Origin: Asticcacaulis aquaticus
Lineage (GTDB): Bacteria; Pseudomonadota; Alphaproteobacteria; Caulobacterales; Caulobacteraceae
NCBI RefSeq assembly: GCF_028550415.1
Contig: NZ_JAQQKX010000018.1
Coordinates: 1 to 64,000 of the forward strand
Length of the DNA stretch: 64,000 nucleotides
Direction: 5' to 3'
Shown: positions 54,933 to 63,714 of the stretch, one piece after another
Numbering within the stretch: the first letter of the stretch is position 1
Layout of the letters: each line of letters starts with the position of its first letter
Position numbers and translations under genes: made by a program
Notes under the pieces: generated by a model
What the model was told of the DNA's origin: nothing
The model's input: the letters and a program-made list of their open reading frames with translations, nothing else
Database searches by the model: none

Positions 54933-57782
54933 CTAGTGCGCCTCGTCCCAGTTGAGCGCGGCCTTGGCTTCGACGTCGAGCGGTACCGAAATGTCGATGG
55001 CGGGCAGGGCGGCGTTCTTCATCACATTGATGATTACCGCCTTGGCTTTTTCGACCTCGGCGTCCGGCGCTTCGAAGATCAGTTCGTCGTGGACCTGTAA
55101 TAGCATCTTCGTGCTCAGGTCCGCGGCCTCAAGCATGGCAGGCATGCGGATCATGGCGCGGCGGATAATGTCGGCGGCCGTCCCTTGAATCGGCGCATTG
55201 ATCGCGGCGCGTTCGGCGAAGGCGCGCTGGGCCGCCGACTTGGCATTGACGTCAGGGATATTGATGCGGCGGCCGAAGATCGTCTCGACATAGCCCTTCG
55301 CTTTCACCTGATCGCGGGCGGCGTCCATATAGGCCTTGATGCCGGGGAAGCGCTCGAAATAGGTCTTGATATAGCGTCCGGCTTCGCCGTTATCGATGCC
55401 GAGCTGGTTGCCGAGACCGAAGGCCGAGATGCCGTAGATGATGCCGAAATTGATGGCCTTGGCACGGCGGCGGACCTCGGACGGCATGCCTTCGATCGGC
55501 ACATCGAACATTTCCGACGCCGTCATGGCGTGGATGTCGAGCCCGTCGGTAAAGGCCTTTTTGAGCTGTTCGATGTCACCGATATGGGCCAGCAGGCGCA
55601 GTTCGATCTGCGAATAGTCCGCCGAGATCAGCTTATGGCCGTCCTTGGCGATAAAGGCGGTGCGGATCTTGCGCCCTTCCTGCGTGCGGATGGGGATATT
55701 TTGCAGGTTTGGCTCGTTCGACGACAGGCGGCCCGTCGTCGTCGCGGCCAGTTGGTACGAGGTGTGGATGCGTTGCGTCTTCGGATCGGCATATTCGACC
55801 AGGGCGTCGGTATAAGTGCCTTTCAGCTTGGCCATCTGCCGGTAATCGAGCAGCAGGCGGGCGAGGGGCTGGCCTTTTTCGGCGAGGTCTTCGAGGACTT
55901 TAACATCGGTCGCCCACTGGCCAGAGGCGGTCTTCTTACCGCCGGGCAGGGCCATTTCGTCGAAGAAAATGGCGCCGAGTTGCTGCGGCGAATTGAGGTT
56001 GAACGGTCGCCCGACCAGCTTATGCGCTTCGGCCTCGATATCACCCATGCGCGCGCCGAAATCCTGGGACAGGAGACGCAGAACCTGCGGATCGACGCGG
56101 ACCCCGGCCAGTTCCATGTCTGACAGGACAGTGGGCATGTCGCGCTCCAGCGTCTCGTAGACGGTGAGCAGGCGCTGCTGAACCAGTTGCGGCTTAAGCA
56201 CGTGCCACAGGCGAAGCGTGATGTCGGCGTCTTCGGCGGCGTAGTGCGTGGCGGGACCGAGGTCGACGAACTTGAACGATTTGGCGCTCTTACCCGTGCC
56301 GGCGACCTGCTTGAACGGGATCGGCGTGTGACCGAGGTGCAGTTCCGACAGTTCGTCCATGCCGTGGCCGTGCATCCCGGCCTCAAGCACGTAGGAGATC
56401 AGCATGGTGTCGTCATAGGGCGCGACGCGGATGCCGTAGCGGGCAAAGACCGACAGGTCGTATTTGATATTCTGCCCGACCTTGAGCACCGCCGGGTCTT
56501 CGAGCAGCGGCTTCAGAACAGCGAGCGCCTCATCGAGCGGAATCTGCTTCAGCGTGTCGCCGGATAACGCCAGACCGCCCTGATCGGATTCGTGGCCCAG
56601 CGGGATATAGATGGCCGAGCCGACGCCGCAACTCAGCGACACGCCGACAAGGCCCGAGCTGGTGGCCGACAGGGCGTCGGTTTCGGTATCGACGGCAAAG
56701 ACGCCTGCGGCCTTGCACTGCGCGACATAGGCGCTCAGGGTGCCGATATCCTGAACGCACTGATAGGCGTCGTAATTGACCGGGGTCAGCAGGGCCTCGG
56801 GCGTGGCGGCCTTCGGTGTCGGCGCCTGACCCGTGGTGCCGAACAGCGGTTTGGATACCGGGGCCTTCGGCAGGTCTCCGGCCTTAGATTGCGCAGTTTC
56901 CAGCACGCTGAGCGAACCGCCGACGCGACGGGCCAGAGAGGTGAACTCCATCTCGGCCAGGAAGGCCCCAAGCTCTGTCGCGTCCGGGTCTTTCAGGGCG
57001 AATTCGTCGATGGGGCAGGGCGGCGGCACGTCGGCGCGCAGGCGGACCAGTTCGCGCGACAGCAGGATCTGGTCGCGGAACTCGGTCAGGGCCTCGCGGC
57101 GCTTGGGCTGTTTGATTTCCTGCGCGCGCTCAAGCAACGCATCGAGCGAGCCGTATTCGAGGATCAGTTGCGCGGCGGTCTTGACGCCGATACCCGGCGC
57201 GCCGGGGACGTTGTCGGTCGAGTCGCCGATCAGGGCCTGAGCATCGACGACCAGCTCCGGCGGGACGCCGAACTTTTCGATGACCTGATCGCGTTTGACC
57301 GGCGTGCCCTTGACCGGATCGAGCATGGAGACGTGGTCATTGACCAGTTGCATCAGGTCCTTGTCGGACGAGACGATAGTGACCTCAAAGCCCTCTTCGA
57401 CCGCCATTTTCGCATAGGTGCAGATCAGATCGTCGGCTTCGAAGCCGCTCAGTTCGACATTGTGGATGCCAAACGCCTTCGTCGCCTGACGGATCAGGGG
57501 AAACTGCGGGATCAGGTCTTCGGGCGCGGGCGGGCGGTGGGCCTTGTACTGATCGTAGAGGTCGTTGCGGAAGGTGTGCGATCCGGCGTCGAAAATGACC
57601 GCCAGATGCGAAGGTGCGTCGTCGCCGCGGTTCTCTTTGATCAGCTTATACAACATGTTGCAAAAGCCCGACACCGCGCCCACCGGCAGGCCGTCGGACT
57701 TGCGCGTCAGCGGCGGCAGGCCGTGATAGGCGCGGAAGATATAGCCGGAACCGTCGATCAGGACGAGGCGCTTTGCGGACAT
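54933..57782 (-). CDS. polA: DNA polymerase I
   Basis: A 949-residue repair and Okazaki-fragment polymerase. The 5'-3' exonuclease domain (1-290) has SGYIFRAYHGLPPL, FDAGSHTFRND and SGFEADDLI. The 3'-5' exonuclease domain keeps VFAVDTETDAL, so proofreading looks intact. The polymerase domain has motif A (DYSQIELRLLAHI), motif B (RRAKAINFGIIYG) and motif C (LQVHDELIFE). The length and the end (ALNWDEAH) are typical. It stands alone on the minus strand. Confidence 0.97.
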   Translation of the reverse strand: MSAKRLVLIDGSGYIFRAYHGLPPLTRKSDGLPVGAVSGFCNMLYKLIKENRGDDAPSHLAVIFDAGSHTFRNDLYDQYKAHRPPAPEDLIPQFPLIRQATKAFGIHNVELSGFEADDLICTYAKMAVEEGFEVTIVSSDKDLMQLVNDHVSMLDPVKGTPVKRDQVIEKFGVPPELVVDAQALIGDSTDNVPGAPGIGVKTAAQLILEYGSLDALLERAQEIKQPKRREALTEFRDQILLSRELVRLRADVPPPCPIDEFALKDPDATELGAFLAEMEFTSLARRVGGSLSVLETAQSKAGDLPKAPVSKPLFGTTGQAPTPKAATPEALLTPVNYDAYQCVQDIGTLSAYVAQCKAAGVFAVDTETDALSATSSGLVGVSLSCGVGSAIYIPLGHESDQGGLALSGDTLKQIPLDEALAVLKPLLEDPAVLKVGQNIKYDLSVFARYGIRVAPYDDTMLISYVLEAGMHGHGMDELSELHLGHTPIPFKQVAGTGKSAKSFKFVDLGPATHYAAEDADITLRLWHVLKPQLVQQRLLTVYETLERDMPTVLSDMELAGVRVDPQVLRLLSQDFGARMGDIEAEAHKLVGRPFNLNSPQQLGAIFFDEMALPGGKKTASGQWATDVKVLEDLAEKGQPLARLLLDYRQMAKLKGTYTDALVEYADPKTQRIHTSYQLAATTTGRLSSNEPNLQNIPIRTQEGRKIRTAFIAKDGHKLISADYSQIELRLLAHIGDIEQLKKAFTDGLDIHAMTASEMFDVPIEGMPSEVRRRAKAINFGIIYGISAFGLGNQLGIDNGEAGRYIKTYFERFPGIKAYMDAARDQVKAKGYVETIFGRRINIPDVNAKSAAQRAFAERAAINAPIQGTAADIIRRAMIRMPAMLEAADLSTKMLLQVHDELIFEAPDAEVEKAKAVIINVMKNAALPAIDISVPLDVEAKAALNWDEAH

Positions 57783-57935
57783 GTGGGCTCGCTTATAAAA
57801 GGTCAGATGGCTTCTTAAAACGATCCGCCCGCGATGCCAATTACTTATCCCTTCTCGCTGAGCGGAGAGGGAATGGGTGTTGATTTTTGTATATGTTTTG
57901 TTGTTTGAAAAGCAACATTTTGTTGAAAATGTATA

Positions 57936-57954
57936 TGTTGTGTGATATACAACA
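57936..57954 (+). promoter_or_regulatory. Candidate HigA operator at the higB start
   Basis: TGTTGT-gtgatat-ACAACA is an inverted repeat ending 2 bp before the higB ATG. Related half-sites (GTTGTTT, GCAACA, TTTGTTG) lie in the 50 bp before it, all in a strongly AT-rich stretch with TATATG boxes. Antitoxin autorepression sites usually overlap the promoter like this. Confidence 0.55.
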
Positions 57955-57956
57955 TT

Positions 57957-58238
57957 ATGATTGAAAGCTTTGCAGATCGACTGACTGAGCAGTTGTTTGA
58001 GGGTGTTGCCGTCAAGCGCATGGATGCCGGTTTGCAGAAGCAGGCCCTACGACGATTGATCTATCTGAACGCGGCGGTGAGTCTCGAAGATTTGAGGGTG
58101 CCGCCATCAAATCGGCTGGAGGCCCTGCAAGGCGATCGCAAGGGTTTCTATTCGATCCGCGTCAATGATCAATGGCGCATTGTCTTTAAATGGCTTGAGG
58201 GTAATGCGCACGAGGTCGAGTTCGTGGATTATCATTAG
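57957..58238 (+). CDS. higB: HigB-type toxin (RelE superfamily)
   Basis: A 93-residue predicted ribosome-dependent mRNA interferase. Family motifs are the start MIESFAD, LRRLIYLNAA, LEALQGDRKGFYSIRVND and QWRIVFKW near the C-terminus, which contain the basic and aromatic residues of HigB/RelE active sites. Toxin before antitoxin is the normal order of higBA. ATG 57957 was chosen over an in-frame codon 15 bp upstream because it matches the family start and leaves the operator untranslated. No clear ribosome site is present, which would keep toxin levels low. Confidence 0.9.
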   Translation: MIESFADRLTEQLFEGVAVKRMDAGLQKQALRRLIYLNAAVSLEDLRVPPSNRLEALQGDRKGFYSIRVNDQWRIVFKWLEGNAHEVEFVDYH

Positions 58239-58268
58239 GCTAGACTGCACGTACGTGCAGTCTAGCCT
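58237..58268. repeat. Perfect 32-bp palindrome between higB and higA
   Basis: The 16-base half AGGCTAGACTGCACGT is followed at once by its exact reverse complement. It begins inside the higB stop codon and ends 28 bp before the higA ATG. No T run follows. It can form a cruciform in DNA or a 16-bp hairpin in the message, and is not one of the dispersed families of this window. Confidence 0.95.
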
Positions 58269-58296
58269 GTAACCAAAGCATGTCAATGGTGGTTAA

Positions 58297-58596
58297 ATGG
58301 TTGATTATATTGAAATTGATCCTCCCGGCCTCATGCTGAAAGAGGATTTCCTCGACGACCTTAATGTGCGTCCGGGTACTTTTGCGGCGGCCATCAAGGT
58401 GGACCGTGCCGCGATCAAGGCGATCATCGAAGGCCGTCGTGCGATCACGGCTGAAATGGCCCTGCGTTTCGGCCTGTTCTTCGGCACCAGTCCGGAGTTC
58501 TGGCTGAACCTGCAAAAGGATTACGACCTGCGCAAGGTTAAACGCGAGCGGCTTGAAGACCTGACGGCGCAGATCAAGCCGCTCAAGGTCGCGTAA
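58297..58596 (+). CDS. higA: HigA-type antitoxin (Xre-family HTH)
   Basis: A 99-residue antitoxin and autoregulator. The N-terminal IDPPGLMLKEDFLDDLNVRPGTF and the helix-turn-helix AAAIKVDRAAIKAIIEGRRAITAEMALRFG (quoted in part) are typical, as is FFGTSPEFWLNLQKDYDLRK. It neutralises HigB and represses the operon. The spacing to higB (58 bp) is larger than the usual 10-20 bp because of the palindrome. Confidence 0.93.
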   Translation: MVDYIEIDPPGLMLKEDFLDDLNVRPGTFAAAIKVDRAAIKAIIEGRRAITAEMALRFGLFFGTSPEFWLNLQKDYDLRKVKRERLEDLTAQIKPLKVA

Positions 58597-58611
58597 ACCT
58601 TCGCGTAAAAA

Positions 58612-58773
58612 GGCCCCCACCACCACATCTCACCGACTTTGTCGGCTCGTGCGGTCCCCCCTCTCCAGCAAGCTGGGGCGATATAAGAATTACAGAACCT
58701 CTCCAACGTCATACCTCCCTGCCAAGGGCGGGGAGGGGGACCACGCCTGAAAGGCGTGGTGGTGGGGGAGGGG
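58612..58773. repeat. Two half elements, tail to tail (higA / OsmC gap)
   Basis: Right half 58612-58684 (GGCCCCCACCACCACATCT, GTGCGGTCCCCCCTCTCC, GGGGCGATAT) and left half 58710-58773 (ATACCTCCC, GGGGGACCACGCC, GGCGTGGTGGTGGGGG). Same reversed order as at 38228. The right tip has point changes (CTCTCC, GGGGCG), so this copy is decaying. Confidence 0.85.
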
Positions 58774-58815
58774 CTTCACCAGCAAGCGCCGCCGTAGGAT
58801 TTGACGCACAAAAAA

Positions 58816-58837
58816 AGCCCGGAGCTGCCTCCGGGCT
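58816..58837 (-). terminator. Terminator after the OsmC-family gene
   Basis: AGCCCGGAG and CTCCGGGCT form a perfect 9-bp stem with a four-base loop; on the minus strand it is followed by seven T. Confidence 0.9.
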
Positions 58838-58861
58838 TTCGTGCGTTCAAGCGGCGCAAAC

Positions 58862-59296
58862 CTAAGCCAGCGTCGCCTCAAGCGTGATCGGCACCGAGGC
58901 CAGCGCCTTGGAAATCGGGCAGTTGGCCTTGGCCCCGGCGGCCAGTTCCTGAAACTGCTCGTCCGATACGCCCGGAATCTGCGCCTTGAGCTTCAGCGTG
59001 ATGCCGACGATGGAAAACCCGGCCTCCGACGGCTTCACATCGACCAGAGCTTCGGTTTCCAGCTGTTCCGCCGTGAACCCGGCCTTGGCGAGGGCAAATG
59101 ACAGCGCCATCGTAAAACAGCCCGAGTGGGCGGCGGCGATCAGTTCTTCCGGATTGGTGCCCGACTTGCCCTCTTCGTCGCCGAAGCGGGTCTTGAAGCT
59201 GTAGGGCTGGGCGGTGAAGGCGCCGCTCTGGGTCGTCAGGGTGCCCGTGCCGGTCATGCCGTCGCCGCGCCATTGGGCGGTTGCCGTGCGTATCAT
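58862..59296 (-). CDS. OsmC-family peroxiredoxin
   Basis: A 144-residue OsmC-type peroxidase for organic hydroperoxides. The two redox cysteines are in AHSGCFTMAL and ANCPISKAL, and GTNPEELIAAAH is the family signature before the first. It is a cytoplasmic homodimer in known members. A second, more distant OsmC-fold protein is encoded at 61969. Confidence 0.93.
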   Translation of the reverse strand: MIRTATAQWRGDGMTGTGTLTTQSGAFTAQPYSFKTRFGDEEGKSGTNPEELIAAAHSGCFTMALSFALAKAGFTAEQLETEALVDVKPSEAGFSIVGITLKLKAQIPGVSDEQFQELAAGAKANCPISKALASVPITLEATLA

Positions 59297-59491
59297 CGTC
59301 CGTCTCCGTTTTTAAATGAAAGGATAGCCTTAACGCGGCTGGGGAGGAGTGGTATCCCGGCATTTGTAAACAGGCAATGGGTCAATTGGGGCTCAGTTTC
59401 ACCTCACTGAACCGTGACGATAGAAACCGTCGTTTGCCGGGGCGATGTCGTCAGCTAAACTGAGGGCGTTAGCTGAGAACGGTATCCGATT

Positions 59492-60253
59492 ATGTGCGAA
59501 CTTTTGGGCATGAGCGCCAATGTCCCCACCGACATTCGCTTTTCCTTTGCCGCTCTGGCGCGGCGCGGCGGCGATACCGGCCCGCACGCCGACGGCTGGG
59601 GCATCAGCTTTTACGAGCAGAAGGGTTGCCGCAGCTTCCACGACCCGAACCCGTCGGCGACGTCGGAGCTGGCGGCGCTGGTGCGCAGCTACCCCATCAA
59701 GTCGAAGACCGTCATCGCCCATGTGCGCAAGGCCAATCGCGGTCGCGTGACGCTGGAAAACACCCATCCGTTCACGCGTGAACTGTGGGGCCGGGCGTGG
59801 ACCTTCGCCCATAATGGGCAATTGAAGGGCGTCAAAACCCTGCCGCTGAGTTTCTTCCGTCCTATCGGTACGACCGATTCCGAACACGCCTTCTGCTGGA
59901 TTCTCGATCAGCTGGTGCGCAAATATATGGATTATCCGCCCGCGCGGGTGCTGGACAAGGAGGTCAAGCGGCTGTTCGGCGAACTGCGTAAGCTGGGGGT
60001 ATTCAACGCGCTTCTGACCGACGGGCGGTCGCTCTACGCCAGTTGCTCGAAGAAGCTGACCTATATCCAGCGTCGCGCGCCGTTCGGTAAGGCCAGCTTG
60101 ATCGACGCCGACATGCAGGTCGACTTCGCCGAAGAAACGACGCCTGACGACAAGGTCATCATTATCGCCACCCAGCCCCTGACACACGATGAGGTATGGA
60201 CGCCGATCGAACCGGGTTCGTCGCTGGTGTTTCGCTCGGGCGAAGTGATTTAG
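59492..60253 (+). CDS. Class II glutamine amidotransferase (YafJ-like)
   Basis: A 253-residue stand-alone Ntn-type glutaminase domain. The N-terminal nucleophile is Cys2 (MCELLGMS), exposed after removal of Met1. Other conserved segments are HADGWGISFY, IAHVRKANRG and TFAHNGQLKG, which bind glutamine and form the oxyanion hole. The acceptor of the ammonia is unknown for this family. The next gene starts 9 bp after the stop and is probably cotranscribed. Confidence 0.92.
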   Translation: MCELLGMSANVPTDIRFSFAALARRGGDTGPHADGWGISFYEQKGCRSFHDPNPSATSELAALVRSYPIKSKTVIAHVRKANRGRVTLENTHPFTRELWGRAWTFAHNGQLKGVKTLPLSFFRPIGTTDSEHAFCWILDQLVRKYMDYPPARVLDKEVKRLFGELRKLGVFNALLTDGRSLYASCSKKLTYIQRRAPFGKASLIDADMQVDFAEETTPDDKVIIIATQPLTHDEVWTPIEPGSSLVFRSGEVI

Positions 60254-60262
60254 GAGATGCCC

Positions 60263-61228
60263 ATGACCCAGGCTATTCGCGCTCACCGTCACGGCGGTCC
60301 CGAGGTTCTCACGTGGGAGACGGTCGAGGTCGGTGCGCCCGGTCCCGGCGAAGTGCGCCTGCGTCACACCGCCATCGGCGTCAATTTCATAGACACCTAT
60401 TTCCGGTCGGGCCTGTACAAAACCGACCTGCCGTTTACGCCGGGGAACGAAGGCGCGGGCGTGATCGAAGCGATCGGTGACGGCGTCACGGATTTAAAAC
60501 CCGGCGACCGCGTGGTCTATGTCGGCAGCCCCGGTTCTTATGCCGAAGCGCGCATCATGCCGGCGGACAAGCTGGTTCCCATTCCCGACGGGATCAGCGA
60601 TACGGTGGCCGCGGCCGCATTTTTGAAGGGCCTGACGGCGCAATATCTGCTGCGGCGGACCTTCCGCGTCGGGCCGGACCATACGGTGCTCTACCACGCG
60701 GCGGCAGGCGGGGTAGGTCTGCTGTTCGGGCAGTGGGCCAGGCATCTGGGGGCCACGGTCATCGGCACGGCGGGTTCGGACGAGAAAGTTGAACTGGCCC
60801 GCCAGAATGGTTACGACCACCTGATCAATTACCGTACCGAAGACTTCGTGGCACGCGTTCACGAGATTTCCGGAAAGGTGGATGTGGTCTACGATTCCGT
60901 TGGCAAGGATACCTTCGACGGCTCGCTCGATGTGCTGAAGCCGCTCGGCCTGTTCGTGTCGTTCGGGCAATCGTCGGGGCCGGTGCCGCCGTTCGATATC
61001 GGCGTACTGAATACCAAGGGCTCGCTGTTCATGACGCGGCCTTCGGTGTTCGGTTATAACCGCGACCGGGCGACACTGCTGGAATCGGCGGGCGAACTGT
61101 TCGATCTGATCGGGCGCGGGATTATCACCGTCTCGATCCCCCAGACCTTTGCGCTGAAAGACGCGCGCGCGGCCCACGAAGCACTTGAGGGCCGCGCCAC
61201 GACGGGCAGCACGCTGCTGATACCTTAA
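60263..61228 (+). CDS. NADPH:quinone oxidoreductase (zinc-independent MDR)
   Basis: A 321-residue medium-chain reductase of the QOR type. The GroES-like domain has GVNFIDTYFRSGLY and PGNEGAGVIEAIG, and the Rossmann domain has YHAAAGGVGLLFGQWARHLGA. No zinc-binding cysteines are present. It reduces quinones by one-electron transfer in related enzymes. ATG 60263 is used because AGGAG, which overlaps the upstream stop, lies 6 bases before it; an ATG 6 bp earlier is too close. It is convergent with, and overlaps by four bases, the next gene. Confidence 0.92.
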   Translation: MTQAIRAHRHGGPEVLTWETVEVGAPGPGEVRLRHTAIGVNFIDTYFRSGLYKTDLPFTPGNEGAGVIEAIGDGVTDLKPGDRVVYVGSPGSYAEARIMPADKLVPIPDGISDTVAAAAFLKGLTAQYLLRRTFRVGPDHTVLYHAAAGGVGLLFGQWARHLGATVIGTAGSDEKVELARQNGYDHLINYRTEDFVARVHEISGKVDVVYDSVGKDTFDGSLDVLKPLGLFVSFGQSSGPVPPFDIGVLNTKGSLFMTRPSVFGYNRDRATLLESAGELFDLIGRGIITVSIPQTFALKDARAAHEALEGRATTGSTLLIP

Positions 61229-61836
61229 CCCATCGGATCGCGGGGGCCGGTCGAGACCAGAACGGTTTCCGGTTCCGGTTTGCGTGGCGCCTCGGAATTG
61301 ACGGTTTCACGCCCCTCGAAGGCAGGGATGTCGAGGTCGGCGTGGCCGGTGTCACCGACCTGAGCCTGTTCGCCCGTGAAAAACGCCTTGATATAACCAA
61401 GGCCCGCCGCGATCATGCCGGGGCTGTCCCAGAACTCGGCTTCGGCGGCCTCAAACCGCAGCAGAAGCAGGTTCGGGTCGTCCTTGCCTTTCGGGAACCA
61501 CGCCTTATCGACTTCCGACCACAGTTCGTCGATTTTGGCGCGGTCGCGGCTGATGGTGATCGTGCCGTTGAGCGAGACGTAATTGTGCCCGTCGGTATCG
61601 GCATAGGTCAGAAGGGCCGCGGGATTGGCGGTGATCTCTTCGACCTTGCCCGTATCGGCGCCGGTAAAAAACCACAGCACACCTTGAAAGCCGCTGTTTT
61701 TCTCAATCTTCTGCTGCTGCATCGGGCGGGCGTGCAACAGGCCATTGGCGTTATAGGTCGCCAGCATGGCCACCTTGATGTCCTTGATCAGGGACCAGAT
61801 GCGGTCGCGGGCCTCACGGCCATAAAGGGTCGTCAT
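61225..61836 (-). CDS. Pyridoxamine 5'-phosphate oxidase-fold general stress protein
   Basis: A 203-residue flavin-binding split-barrel protein. Marks of the group are IKVAMLATYNANGLLHARPMQ, LWFFTGADTGKVEEI, YVSLNGTITISRDRAKI and DELWSEVDKAWFPKGKDDPNL (each quoted in part). Related proteins bind FMN and are induced by general stress, but the reaction is unknown. The C-terminal 40 residues are polar and variable. ATG 61836 was chosen over an in-frame codon 36 bp upstream. Confidence 0.88.
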   Translation of the reverse strand: MTTLYGREARDRIWSLIKDIKVAMLATYNANGLLHARPMQQQKIEKNSGFQGVLWFFTGADTGKVEEITANPAALLTYADTDGHNYVSLNGTITISRDRAKIDELWSEVDKAWFPKGKDDPNLLLLRFEAAEAEFWDSPGMIAAGLGYIKAFFTGEQAQVGDTGHADLDIPAFEGRETVNSEAPRKPEPETVLVSTGPRDPMG

Positions 61837-61968
61837 GTTTGCCTCTTTCGCTAAGAAATTCGGCCCCGCCACGCGCTCTTACAAGACGGCGTCAGGCGTA
61901 AATTTGCCATACGAAAGCGGACGGTTTGCGTTATGGTTCCCTTTTCGCGACGCTTTACGGAGACCCAC

Positions 61969-62355
61969 ATGGCGCAGGCCCATGCCCGGATCGGCACCAC
62001 CAATTACCTGACGACCATCGAGAGCGCCGGCCGCACCCTCATCGCCGACGAACCCGAAGCCCTGGGCGGTGGCAATGCCGGGTTCGCGCCCTACGATCTG
62101 CTGCTGGCGGCGTTGGCGGCCTGCACGTCGATCACGCTGCGCATGTATGCCGAGCGCAAAGGCTTTGCACTGCAAGGGCTTGAGGTCGACTTGCACCACG
62201 CGAAAGACAATAAACGGTCGAAGATCACACGCGAGGTGCGTCTGATCGGCGATCTGAGCGACGAGGCCCGCGCGCGGCTGGCCGAGGTGGTCGAGCGCAC
62301 GCCGGTGACCCTGACGCTGAAAGAAGGCGCGGATATTGCGACGCGATTTATATAG
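61969..62355 (+). CDS. OsmC-fold protein, second paralogue
   Basis: A 128-residue protein with the OsmC fold (GGNAGFAPYDLLLAALAACTSITLRMYAERKG region). The first redox cysteine is present in AACTSITL, but where the second would be expected the sequence reads VERTPVTLTL without a cysteine. It is thus like the YhfA or SsoOsmC-like members with one cysteine, and peroxidase activity is doubtful. ATG 61969 follows GGAG at 8 bases. Its 3' end overlaps the end of dinB by 8 bases. Confidence 0.87.
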   Translation: MAQAHARIGTTNYLTTIESAGRTLIADEPEALGGGNAGFAPYDLLLAALAACTSITLRMYAERKGFALQGLEVDLHHAKDNKRSKITREVRLIGDLSDEARARLAEVVERTPVTLTLKEGADIATRFI

Positions 62356-63448
62356 CCAGCGACAATTGCTGCGGTTCGGGGCGGGCATCGTTGGCGCCTA
62401 ATGACGACAGGGTGACGCCGAGCAACCGGATGCCCTTGGCCAGAGGGAACACACCGTCGAGCAGGGTGCCCGACACGCGTGAGAGTTCCGCTTTGTCGCC
62501 CACCGTGGCATTGGCGGTGTGGCTGCGGGTGATCTGCTGAAAGTCGGTATATTTGACCTTGAGCGTCACCGTGCGGCCGCGCGTGCCGTTCTGCTCGCAA
62601 TAACGCCAGACCTTTTCGACGATGGGCTGCAAGGCCGCGCGCGCTGCGTCGGCTGAGAAGATGTCCTGAAAGAAGGTGTTTTCGGCGCCGACGGATTTGC
62701 GTACCCGGTCCGGCCGTACCTGACGATGATCGATGCCGCGCGCGATATTGTGGTAATAGTCGCCCGACACGCCGAAGTGCTTTTGCAGGAAGGGCAGGGA
62801 CTGCGCCCGCAAATCGGCTCCGGTCATGATGCCCAGGCGGTTCATCTTCTCCTCGGTCGCCGGGCCGATGCCGTGAAAACGGCCGACCATCAGGGTTTCG
62901 ACGAATTCCGGCCCCATGCGCGGGGTGATGACATAGAGCCCGTCGGGCTTACGGTAATCCGACGCCATCTTGGCCAGAAACTTGTTGTACGACACCCCTG
63001 CCGACGCCGTCAGGCCCGTCGCCAGCTTGATGCGGGCGCGAATTTCCTGCGCGATCAGGGTCGCCGAGCCGACGCCCTTGTGGTTTTCGGTGACGTCGAG
63101 ATAGGCCTCGTCCAGCGACAGCGGCTCGACCAGATCGGTATAGTCCTCGAAGATATCACGGATCTGCTTTGACACGGCCTTGTAGGCGTCGAAGCGCGGC
63201 TTGACGAAGATCAGGTCCGGGCATTTGCGCCGCGCCGTGACCGAGGGCATGGCCGAGCGGATGCCGAACTTGCGCGCCTCATAACTGGCCGCCGCCACGA
63301 CGCCGCGTTCCATGCCGCCGACCGCGACCGGCTTGCCGCGCAGATCGGGGTTATCGCGTTGTTCGACCGAGGCGTAGAAGGCATCCATATCGATATGGAT
63401 GATCTTCCGCATTCCAGTTCTTGGGGGATGGTTTTCGATCTCGTCCAT
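62348..63448 (-). CDS. dinB: DNA polymerase IV (Y family)
   Basis: A 366-residue translesion polymerase. Catalytic acids lie in IHIDMDAFYASVE and SLDEAYLDV; the steric-gate region and YEARKFGIRSAMPS are typical. The C-terminal little-finger domain is complete. The final residues EPQQLSLAI resemble a beta-clamp binding motif (QLSLA). An SOS box lies 25 bp upstream of the ATG, so LexA control is expected. An alternative ATG lies 36 bp downstream. Confidence 0.95.
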   Translation of the reverse strand: MDEIENHPPRTGMRKIIHIDMDAFYASVEQRDNPDLRGKPVAVGGMERGVVAAASYEARKFGIRSAMPSVTARRKCPDLIFVKPRFDAYKAVSKQIRDIFEDYTDLVEPLSLDEAYLDVTENHKGVGSATLIAQEIRARIKLATGLTASAGVSYNKFLAKMASDYRKPDGLYVITPRMGPEFVETLMVGRFHGIGPATEEKMNRLGIMTGADLRAQSLPFLQKHFGVSGDYYHNIARGIDHRQVRPDRVRKSVGAENTFFQDIFSADAARAALQPIVEKVWRYCEQNGTRGRTVTLKVKYTDFQQITRSHTANATVGDKAELSRVSGTLLDGVFPLAKGIRLLGVTLSSLGANDARPEPQQLSLAI

Positions 63449-63472
63449 GATGTGCGTTCCGCGACGTTATGA

Positions 63473-63487
63473 GAACATACGCAGAAC
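63473..63487 (-). promoter_or_regulatory. LexA (SOS) box upstream of dinB
   Basis: On the minus strand the sequence is GTTC-TGCGTAT-GTTC, an exact match to the alphaproteobacterial LexA site GTTC-N7-GTTC. It ends 25 bp before the dinB start codon, a usual operator position. Confidence 0.88.
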
Positions 63488-63533
63488 TTAGCACAAAAAG
63501 AGAACAAATCAATAGGTCTGATTCGCCGTACCT

Positions 63534-63706
63534 ATACCTCCTTGCGCTTGCGCGGGGAGAGGGACCGTTGGCGGAGCCAATGGTGGTGGGGTGTCTTGCT
63601 GAGGTGGAACGAACACAGTTGTAAGAAAGCAAGAACCCCCACCACCACATCTCACCGCCTTTGGCGGCTCGTGCGGTCCCCCTCCCCGGCGTAGCCAGGG
63701 AGGTAT
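63534..63706. repeat. Palindromic element, full copy (ada/ogt / dinB spacer)
   Basis: ATACCTCC, tip GCGCttGCGC, GGGACCGTTGGC, GGTGGTGGGG; then AACCCCCACCACCACATCT, GTGCGGTCCCCCTCCCC and GGGAGGTAT. It starts about 50 bp upstream of the LexA box of dinB and ends 8 bp from the stop of the methyltransferase gene. Confidence 0.9.
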
Positions 63707-63714
63707 AAGAAAAA

